DNA of 64,000 nucleotides from Adenophora triphylla var. japonica (Eukaryota > Streptophyta > Magnoliopsida > Asterales > Campanulaceae): positions 186,001-250,000 of the forward strand of contig JAFEMH010002594.1 of the NCBI GenBank assembly GCA_022495995.1, written 5' to 3'. Positions 10,817 through 20,025 of the stretch are shown here, piece after piece (the first letter of the stretch is position 1; each line of letters starts with the position of its first letter). The notes beneath the pieces are model-generated. The model saw nothing but the letters and a program-made list of their open reading frames with translations. It searched no databases and had not been told where the DNA came from. The translations under genes were made by a program, and so were the position numbers.

Positions 10817-13555
10817 AAAAAATTCGCCCCGAATTTTAAACTTGATTACCTTAATGATCAATAACAAAGGTTACTTCCCCAAGCATTTTGAATTACAACC
10901 TTCAAACAGTTTCCTTAAAGTCATGATTCTTATATACATTCTCACAATCCCAAATATTCTAGAATTTAATCCCGGAATTTCGATTCTAATAACTCTCAAC
11001 GGTTTCCCCACGTAAGTCAAATCCGCCAAATCATCATTAACTGAAGAACTCCATACGTACGGAGGATCATTCAATTATATTTTCCATACCAAGCTTCATA
11101 CATTACTAATTCAATGCTAAACTAAAACTACTATCATACACAAACTCGCTAAGGTAATTTAAACTTCTCAAGTTGAAAGGAAGTCCATCACACAACCCAC
11201 AACCTATTCTTCAAGAATCTAGATAGTCTTCTAATCTCTTCCTTTCAAGTAACTAAATTCTTCAACTCTTAGGATCGGTAGCAATTCTAAAAGGGAGTCT
11301 CAAAAAGATAAGGTTCCTACTTAATTAACGAAAAACAATTGTAACCACTCTCGGGTAGGGGTGTAAGAAAATTCCACTTTTTCTTAGTCACTTCCTCGAA
11401 GCATACGCTATTACTTTCCAAATTCTCATAATATCACAACCTGATTCTCCTTTAATACGCACTTAAGATTCACAAAGTCCTCGCATCCATCAGGTAAGGT
11501 AAGGATCGAACCTATAGTCAATCTATTCTCCATCTCTATCAATATGATTCATTCTTAGTACATCCTACACCATTTATATATTCTTTAGTGTTAACTAAAT
11601 CAATGATTTTACAATTCTCAAGAATTCCCTAAAAATTCCTTCGGTAGCACTTGCCAACCCAAAGATCACGGACTCAATCCTTGCAAGATCCATGGTAACA
11701 TCCGAGTTTAAGACTATAGAACCCAAAATTTGGAATCCTCTCGATCCAACTCACACTAGCTATAATTTGCATACAAGGACTCCTCACAAGGAATCATTAA
11801 CCCAACTCTCAAATGATTTTCATGATCTTCCCGAAACTTTAATTAACAAAGAGACCATCAATCCTAACTACCATAAAGCCATCAAACTAAGGATTAAAAT
11901 TCTGATTATCATACTTAGAATCAACACATGAGATACCTTAATGGAAACACAATTACCATCTAATCACAACTAGCATGAAAATTTTCCGGAAAGACTTCTT
12001 ATGCTAGTCTAACACATACCAAATACTCTTCGCACTTTTAACCAAAAATTTTCTCCCTTTAACGCATACGAGTATATAACAAGAATACCATGTAAAGGTT
12101 TATCTATGTCAAATACCAATATAAGCAAATTAGGCTTAGAAAAGGAGACTCATTTATTATGATAGTCTACCAATACACAACAACTACTTAACCATCCAGG
12201 TCAAGTATATTTCATAATTACACATCGGTAATCATACCAAATCAACTGGCAATACATGCCCAGCTATAACCACATCACCATCGTGGCAAACCAAAGGAGA
12301 ATCGAGGTATCCTCTCATAAGAGCAGAATCCTCTAACAATAAAACAAAATCTCAAGTAATGTATGTCACATATAAGCAAAATGTGATGCCAACATAAATG
12401 ATATGCAACAGGATCTATAAAATATGACCCCTACTTCTGAGACAGGGAATATACCTCTAGTAACCTCTGAGGGAGCTATCTCTCCTAGGCCCGAAACACA
12501 TATTCGACCATAGGCCTTCACTTTACAACACCATTTTACCCTAGACAATATTGCTATTACTAAATCTTTCTTCAAATCCTTTCATGATCATTATAACTTA
12601 ACTAAAATGGATACATAATTCCCAATAACTTTGAATATCAACCTTACCACATTCATTCCAAAACACCCTTTCCTATTTATTTTTAAAGCCCTTTTAATTG
12701 ACTAACCATTACAATCACCATGTATATCACCTAATACATCATATACCACGTACCTTCTCCAAGTCCCATAACCTTATTACTCTATCTTCCCACATTAAAT
12801 CATATCTTATTATCACTAGTTGCCATATTCAATTTTAAGCATAAAGTTCTCAAATGATACCACATACCTTCTCCAAGTCCCATAACCTTATTACTCTATC
12901 TTCCCACATTAAATCATATCTTATTATCACTAGTTGTCATATTCATTCACCCACTACTCAAGTTATTTTTATTATTTTTACACATCCCAAACCACCCAAC
13001 AATACTCTTTCCACCATATATTAACCTTTATAATACTCTTTCAATTACCACCTATATTTGATCAAACCATCACTCTACTCATTTCCAAACCCCTTTCTCA
13101 TTATTCCAACAACCAAACAAATTGTCAAACTTATCCAAAATCATTTATACGGTAATAATAGCATTGTACAACACATATAACAACAACTTTACAACTTAGC
13201 CAACTTCATGAAAAGGAACCCTAAATAATACCACATACTTAAATCATTTTTCTTAACATCAATACTATACCAAAACTTCACTATACCACATCTCAACTAA
13301 TTTAACAAATTTCAACCCAAGTAAAATGAATCAACCCACCTGTAACATTTCCCATATTCAACCCAAAACTATTTGAATTCATTACTAAAATACCATGACT
13401 GTGTGGCTACACTTTAAACATCCTTCATTTTCTAGAACCTTTCGCTGGTCATCACTGTTTCCAGCCATTAGAACAAACTTCTGCACTAAACACTCGACGT
13501 CAATTACCACACACTCCCCCTTAGTTTAGACATCTACCCTTGACCTCTAAACCAG

Positions 13556-13567
13556 ACTCTGATACCA
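13556..13567 (-). other. Primer binding site of nested element
   Basis: The minus strand reads TGGTATCAGAGT, one base different from the tRNA-iMet complement, two bases inside the LTR. Confidence 0.82.
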
Positions 13568-13569
13568 AC

Positions 13570-16500
13570 TGTGAGCACCCCAACCCGGGACCTAACGCGT
13601 GTCCCGAGCTCGAGGAGCTCAAACTAAGAAAACCCATCTTAATTTTTAAAAAATTCTTTTATTTCATATTTAAAAGAAAACCAATTCTCAAATCTCCAAA
13701 ATAAAATTAGCTGATAATATCTCCACTCGAAGGAATTTAAACAAATACTTCAATAACCATACTTGACTAATTACATTGAAAACCCCAAAATAACTTTGTC
13801 TACAAAAGAGTTTATGTACAACTTTTTAAAAGAGTAATACTTAATAAATACTCCCAAACAACCAACTCCTATACTTAACCTGATAAGCCCCAAAAGCAAC
13901 AGTCCACAATTTTATTCCCGGCCTCACCGGGTTCAGTCACCTGTCTCAGCACAATCTAAAGCAGTAAAAGGGAAGGGGTGAGAATAAATCTCAATAAGCT
14001 ATTATGAATGCAGCAAGATACCAAACAAGATGCAACACATAGCATGGTAGCACGTAACACATTATGAAAGCGGTAAATACCTTACGTTACCTCATTTTAC
14101 CTTTCCCGTCTGAACAATAAGTCGTACAACGTGGGAGTGAAACTCCTCTCTTTGGTGAACTGCCTCCAGCACATTCACCGCTTATAGGACTCATACTCCA
14201 GAGATCCATATAAGAAAATCAGATACTAAATCAGAGAATCCAACAATAATACTGCTATTTGTAAAGCTTTTGGCTTAATACAGAAGCATTCCCCCTAATC
14301 ACCAAATCGCAGCGGCCTGTAAGGCTTTTGGCTCAATACAGTCGCTAGCACACCCACTCTGTGGCCACAGAGGGGAGAGGTCACAGGTATGATGAACCTT
14401 CAATCACTTATAGAACAAATCAGTAATTGATTGAATTCCATCATACCCCCTTATCATACATAACACGTTCAAGCACATAATAGATACTTGAAATAAATCC
14501 ACAAAAAGGGATAATAATATAACAACATGGTAAAATATACTCATGTTACATCAATACCATAGTGCAACATTCATTTAATACACTATGCATAATACCATCA
14601 ATGAATATGAATTCAATTAAGGCAACAATATAACCACATAATCCACACCGGAATACAATATAATCAATGTGCCAGATAATCCACAATTGGGATACAATAT
14701 ATCAATATACCAAATAATCCACATCGGGATACAATAAAATCAACATGCCAGATAATCCACAATTGGGATACAATACAACCATATACCAAATAATCCATAC
14801 TTGGGATATTAAGGTATCCATATAACCAATAATTTCCCCACTTGGGATAACAATGCCACAATGTGATACATACACATTTCCAATTAGCTCAATAGTGAAA
14901 CCTATAGTTTCTACACTATTTCAAACTAATCCTCAAAGGTATGGAAGCAAGTAAGGTCACCATGTACCCTAAACCATTTCTACTAAGTCATTATAAAATC
15001 TTGAAATATCTTAATAAAAGTTTAAGATCAAATTCCCAAGTTTGAACCCCTTCGAAGAATTTACGAATCAAGTTTATCATCCGTTTTCCGAACAATATTT
15101 AAACTACTTCCACAATTCCATTTTGATCAATTAAGATGTCATCGTGTAGCCAAAGTATTCTACTTTAATCTAGGTTAAAGAGTTTTTATTTTGGATCTAG
15201 TTTGATTAGGTTTAAATAGCTCCAAGACAGTTCAATGTCACCAGGTCAGGGCACGACTCGTGCCCCAGGGCACGACTCGTGCCCATTTGGCCTTCCTCAG
15301 AATCATGCGTCCCCACTAGGCACGACTTCCCTTTAATCCTTGTCATGACTCGTCCCCATCCAAGGCACGAATCGTGCCACGGGGCACGACTCGTGCCCTG
15401 AACCCAGAATTCAGAACAGGCCTAAAATCCTTCAGCCTCCCAAATCAAATTGTCCCCAAACTAAATTTCCTTTGTTTTATGAACCTAGAATGCTTGCTAA
15501 ACTTCCTAATACCCATTTTAAACCCATATCAAATTAATTAAACTCCAAGATAACCTAAACCTAAGTCCTTTACAATTTGATTTTTCCCCCAATTCACTAC
15601 CACATTTCAAGTTAAACTCTCTTAATCTAACCAAACACACTTTCTTACTCTCTTGGTCAACTTCTATGAACCAAAACATCCTTCTATAACATTAACCAAA
15701 TTTCTAAACTCCAAGAAGGTTTCTATATCATCAAAACCCATTATAACAACAACAATAACAACAATAGCTCATGAGCATTTAAGGAAGGGAAAGTCATAAT
15801 AACTCACACCATTAAAGTCTACCCAATCCTCTTCTACTTCTTTCAACCCCATTTAGATATACTCCTAACATCTTACACTTATTGTAACCTCATTACTTCA
15901 ACTTAGATCATCATCCCATAGCTAAAAATCAATTAAACCTTGAATAACCCAATTTACTCAAATAACATTATTCAAATACACCAAAATCCTTTTCCTTTTC
16001 ACAAATTGTTCATTAACACATAAAATGACAATTATTAGAAGGGAGTAATAATAACTTACTTAGTAAATATGAGATGGATTAAGGATCTTCTTAGCTTGAT
16101 GTGTTCCTCTCTTCACCCCGAACACGGAAGTACGATCGAATTGCCAATTGGAGAGGAATTGCTTGCTCTAGGAACTTGGAAGTGAAGGTCTTCAAGAAGT
16201 AGTTTCCATGGGGAATTATGGGAGGAGTAAGAAGAAGATGATGGAGGAGGTGAATGAGAAGTGTAGGGGAAGTATGGGAGGAGTATGGGGGGTGTTGACT
16301 TAAGGGGAAAGAAGTGAGGAATTTAAGGAGAGAAAAATGGCCCCCCATGACAAATCAATTAAAATCTTCCCATTTCTACACTCAAGCCCCTAATGTTTGA
16401 GAAATGAATTTAGACTCTTTTACTACCTTCCTCTACACAAGGAAAACCTACTACTCACATTTTATTTATTTTTTAATTACTATACTTCAATGTGATAATT

Positions 16501-16660
16501 TAATTTATTCCCTTTTTATCTCAAGGCTTTAGAACTATCTCCTAACTATATCAACTTAACATAAACATTAAAGGTATAGAATAAGCATATAAAGTTAACA
16601 TTAATATTAGAAGCATGTAATATGATACTAAAATTAGTGCCTAGGGTTAGGGTCGTTACA
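13570..16660 (-). repeat. 5' LTR of nested Tekay-like element
   Basis: Partner of 7716-10801. On the + strand it begins directly after the primer binding site. Confidence 0.92.
14636..14860. repeat. Tandem repeat tract in the second LTR
   Basis: Counterpart of 8775-8995 with the same alternating units and a few changes near 14800-14850. Confidence 0.85.
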
Positions 16661-18343
16661 CACACAATGAGATAACAGTATATAACATGATTGAGTCAAT
16701 AATAATCCATATATGCTCATAATCAATTCCATGATGTCGTGCAACAATTATTTCAAGCACCATATTACCATATAACAATTCGGAGGTAACCACGTAGATG
16801 TACAATCACAGATACGTAGCCCTACGCATTCATAAAATCACATTACCCAACTTATACGCAAGTTCTATAATCAAATACCAAGTTGTATAACATTTGGTTC
16901 AAGTTTCATAATCGCCTCTCAAGCATTTTTGAGACATTATTTAAGGACCTTATCAATATCTTTTTGGCCCAATTCAAACTCCATTATTTAGTACTTAAGT
17001 TGTACTTAATACAGCATCAAAAATTGTTCCAATCCGAGTTGTTTAGCCTAGGTTTCCAATGCCTCAAACATGGACCAAGGCTGCAGTGTAAACGGTTCAG
17101 CTTCAAACTTGCCTTTCAAGCAACTTTGGATCAATATTTAAAGCTATTGCCAATCTCTTTTTGGCCAATTCCAATTTCTACAATGTTGTACTAAACTTGT
17201 ACTACAAGTATAGTTAAAGAGTTATTAAATCTATACTCACTATCCTAGGTTTAAAAGCTTGAAAAGGTGCTCACTCAAGGCCGTTTTAAGCACGAGTCGT
17301 GCATGGCAGCACGAGTCGTGCAACTCCTCTGCACGACTGATTCCAAGGCCACGAGTGGTGACCACGACTCCCTCTGCTTGGTCACGACTCGTGCTCATGA
17401 GCACGAGTCATGCTCCTCACCTGAAGCCACGGTTTGCAGCAACTACAGCAAGAACAGCAACACACACCAACATCAGCTTTCCTGAACTACTTCAGCTACT
17501 GCAAGGCCAAACTTTAGCAGTCTAAACACATAGTTTGGACCCTAAAATACTTCCTCTAGCACAACTAACATGCATACAACATGTCTAAACAACAATTATA
17601 ACCAAATCCACCCCAAGTATTTAAGCCATGGCATGGAAATTGTCAAGCTCTAACCAAACCAATTTCCTTTCCATTTGCAAACCCCAGCTGATGTTTCCAC
17701 TTCACATAAAACCTTCATAACTCATTAATAACATTATTAAACAAGCCATGAACAGTTATTGGGAAAGAAACATAACAACTTACTTGGAAAATATGAAAAA
17801 TAACTAGAAGCTTTGACCGGGTAGATGTACTCTACTCAACGCCGTGATCCAAAATCCGCGATTACTTTGAAGAACGGAGCAATGGAGAATTTTCTAGGAT
17901 TTTTGGAAGAGTTTTAGGGTTTAAGGCTTTCTAGAATTCCATGGAAGAGAGAAGAGAACTGAGGGAACAAATGGCTTCTTAAGGAAGCCTTAAAAATAGG
18001 ATAAATATCAAAATTTTACACTAAGCCCCCTTCAAGCATCCATGTCTACAATTAAACCCCTAAAGTTATAATTACTCTAAAGCCCCTATCACTTTTATAA
18101 CCTCTTTCTTTTAAAAATCAATTTATGATATCTCTCCCACTAAAATTCCCCACATAATTCAATTTAACATTATATAATAAATATGAATTCTTACCATCAT
18201 AAACACATAAACCATGGACTAGCAAACCAATAATCATGTAATGAACCAAATTACCAATTAGTGCATCATATAAAATGAGATGCAACCCCACTCCCACGTG
18301 CTCCACGTGTGCCTAAACAGTGCCTATGGTTGGGGTCGTGACA

Positions 18344-18348
18344 CGGGT
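18344..18348. repeat. Target-site duplication CGGGT, right copy
   Basis: This is the partner of 65-69 and flanks the TG..CA ends of the 70-18343 element. Confidence 0.95.
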
Positions 18349-18492
18349 TACACCAAGCTGAACGAGAAATGGGATGGCCCGTTCCAGGTATCAGAGGTAG
18401 TACGAGAAAGGACGTACCGGTTGAGAAAGCAGAATGGAGAGGAGTTGAGGAATGCTTGGAGTGTTGATCATCTTAAGCAGTTCTACCAATGA
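18349..18492 (+). pseudogene. Tat/Retand gypsy integrase C-terminal fragment, downstream half and stop
   Basis: This continues the frame broken at position 69. It reads KLNEKWDGPFQV, then YRLRKQNGEELRNAW and DHLKQFYQ, then a TGA stop at 18490-18492. Motifs of the form W-x-GPF/Y-x-V and W-x-x-x-HL-x-x-(F/Y)Y are the usual last residues of Tat-lineage integrases. The whole host frame is open apart from the inserted element, so the insertion is what disabled it here. Confidence 0.82.
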
Positions 18493-18875
18493 AGCCGCCG
18501 CGACTTTGTGTTCCCTTTTGATTGTTTACTTTAGACCGCAAAAGTTATATAACTTTTTCTTGTAAATTGTTCTTTTGATTGTCGCGTTAGGGGAAAAAGT
18601 TATGTAAAATTTGATGATCTGGGGACATGTAATTTGTATATATAATGGAAATCGCGGCGAGATGTTCTCTCGACATGATTGTAGGTTGATGGCTTACCTG
18701 TAAAATGCTGACAATGTCATTCTTTATTGTTTCATGGATCGGCGGACGAATTGGCAAAAACCGGCGATGGTGGGTGGAAATGGCGACCAAGGAGGTTGCC
18801 GCTAAAGCTTTAAAATGATGGCCATGAGGGTTGCCTCCAAGTAAAGAATGAACGTAGGGGCAAGTGAAGGTTGCC
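18493..18875. other. Spacer after integrase stop, no gene seen
   Basis: A non-coding stretch of the Tat element between pol and the minisatellite. No convincing ORF or motif was found. Confidence 0.6.
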
Positions 18876-19159
18876 CACAATTCCCGTCGGTTGGTCCCGA
18901 CACAATTCCCGTCGGTGGGTCCCGACACATTCCCGCCGGTTGGTCCCGACACAATTCCCGCCGGTTGGTCCCGGCACAATTCCCGTCGGTTGGTCCTGAC
19001 ACATTCCCGCTGGTTGGTCCCGGCACAATTCTCGTCGGTTGGTCCCGACACATTCCCGTCGGTTGGTCCTGGCACAATTCCCGCCGGTTGGTCCCGGCAC
19101 AATTCTCGCCGGTTGGTCCCGGCACAATTCCCATCGGTTGGTCTCGGCACAATTCCCAC
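18876..19159. repeat. 24/25-bp minisatellite, about 11.5 copies
   Basis: The unit is CACAATTCCCGYCGGTTGGT followed by CCYGR. Three or more units are 24 bp because of a single A missing (CACATTCCC), so the reading phase shifts along the array and many frames stay open on both strands. Substitutions are mostly C/T and A/G transitions. Tandem repeats in this part of the element are known for Retand-type retrotransposons. Confidence 0.93.
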
Positions 19160-19216
19160 TAAAACTTGAAGCCGGCATGCAGAGGGTTTGTCGCTTAGGC
19201 TGGAAGAGGAGGTGCA

Positions 19217-19341
19217 GCATCCTGGAGATAGTGGTTCCAGGTGCCAAAACCTTGCGACTTGGAGATAGTGGTTCCAAGTCGCAGCGACTTGGAGATAGTG
19301 GTTCCAAGTCGCAGCGTCCTGGAGATAGTGGTTCCAGGCGC
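19217..19341. repeat. Array of four stem-loops with a constant GATAGTGGT loop
   Basis: Hairpins lie at 19217-19244, 19254-19282, 19284-19312 and 19314-19341. All share the nine-base loop GATAGTGGT. Copies 2 and 3 have the 10-bp stem GCGACTTGGA/TCCAAGTCGC. Copies 1 and 4 have the stem CCTGGA/TCCAGG, a one-base bulge, then GCA/TGC in copy 1 and GCG/CGC in copy 4. Changes in one arm are matched in the other arm in every copy. Unit spacing is 37, 30 and 30 bp. Confidence 0.92.
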
Positions 19342-19497
19342 CTAAGAGAGGCGGATGCCGCCAAACAAATTTACGGTTTTAACGGGAGATTTCGGCCAAA
19401 AGAGTTTGGCCGCACAATGTATGTTGCCTATAACCTTAACAATGGAGTAAGGCTGCCTAAAGACAAGCCTCACTCTTTTGGAGGGAGTAGTATGTAT

Positions 19498-19605
19498 ATA
19501 GATAAGAGAAAGGGAAAGGAGTCTTCAATTAAATATCGAAGCAAAAATGGTATAGATAAGAGAAAGGGAAAGGAGTCTTCGATGAAATATCGAAGCAAAA
19601 ATGGC
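19498..19605. repeat. 54-bp tandem duplication
   Basis: Two head-to-tail copies beginning ATAGATAAGAGAAAGGGAAA differ at only a few bases (AATT against GATG near the middle). It lies between the hairpin array and the antisense gene. Confidence 0.9.
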
Positions 19606-19623
19606 GACATGAAAAAGGTATAA

Positions 19624-20025
19624 TTTAAAACAAAATTACAGTAAGCAAAGTAGTGGCATTCGAGAAAGACAAAGCACAGTCAAAGTCGCACCGCGACAAT
19701 CAGATAACCAAGGCGGGCATCAAAGCAGTTATACGTGAAAGTTAGTCAAAGTAAAGTTGCCATTCGCGACACCTAAAGTATAGCAGAGCAAGCATTAAAG
19801 AAATCAGGCATAGAGGCGGAGAATAAAGTTAAGAGCAAGTCGCAAACCGCGACATTAGAACAAAGCATAACTCGCAAACCGCGATCCCACAAAAAAATCA
19901 GTTCAAAATGTCAAAGTCGCAAACTGCGACATCCCCAAAGCGATAAAACCAAAGTTTATAGACCAGAAAAGTAAATTGTTTAGTGCAAATCAGAAATAGA
20001 TTGTTTTAAAGTGAAAGTAATGTTT
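19624..20025. other. Spacer rich in short GTCGC...GCGAC inverted words
   Basis: No gene is seen. Short inverted pairs such as GTCGCACCGCGAC (near 19685), GTCGCAAACCGCGAC (near 19838) and GTCGCAAACTGCGAC (near 19916) recur, with a degraded copy near 19870. This stretch is the region 3' of the antisense gene. Confidence 0.7.

Larger units (their letters stand above)
10802..13569 (-). pseudogene. Decayed internal region with protease and integrase-end remnants
   Basis: The minus strand at 11074-10871 retains ADLTYVGKPLRV, matching the ADMTYVEVPLRI of the intact Tekay chromodomain region, then degenerates. At 12575-12366 it retains IAPSEVTRGIFPVSEVG, matching the segment just before the protease active site ([16 protein letters not shown]). 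RT and RNase H motifs are not recognisable. An almost exact direct repeat of about 85 bp occurs at about 12746-12832 and 12857-12945. The decay is far greater than the divergence between its LTRs. Confidence 0.8.
7716..16660 (-). mobile_element. Non-autonomous, internally decayed Tekay-like retrotransposon nested in an LTR
   Basis: LTRs of 3086 bp (7716-10801) and 3091 bp (13570-16660) flank only 2768 bp of internal DNA. Internal DNA holds a primer binding site, polypurine tract and faint remnants of protease and of the integrase/chromodomain end on the minus strand, but no intact gene. LTR ends (minus strand TGTAACGACCC...) resemble those of the surrounding Tekay element (TGTCACGACCC...), so a related autonomous element probably supplied the enzymes. 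The 5-bp TSD is CACAC. Confidence 0.9.
70..18343 (-). mobile_element. Tekay/Del-type chromovirus (Ty3/gypsy), containing a nested element
   Basis: The element has long LTRs (about 2.36 and 2.39 kb once the nested insert is removed), TG..CA ends, a tRNA-iMet type primer binding site, a polypurine tract, and gag-pol on the minus strand in the order gag, zinc knuckle, protease, RT, RNase H, integrase, chromodomain. Long LTRs plus a C-terminal chromodomain after integrase indicate the Tekay (Del) clade. The coding region is broken by stops and frameshifts, so this copy is dead. The 5' LTR (right side, since the element is reversed) was later hit by another Tekay-like element at 7716-16660. Confidence 0.93.
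7006..18343 (-). repeat. 5' LTR of the Tekay element, split by a nested retrotransposon
   Basis: Left segment 7006-7715 and right segment 16666-18343 together match the LTR at 70-2424. The split point is the CACAC duplication at 7711-7715 and 16661-16665. Minisatellite copy number differs between the two LTRs (six units at 616-711, seven at 7552-7663). Confidence 0.92.

Noticed and set aside
18587..19364. Long minus-strand ORFs of about 116-190 codons through the minisatellite
   Set aside because: They are products of the repeated unit read in three frames, with no non-repeat domain, so they are composition effects.
19039..19623. A 194-codon + strand ORF through the hairpin array
   Set aside because: Its start lies in the minisatellite and its middle is the hairpin repeat (GDSGSKSQR). 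No domain or codon pattern supports a gene.
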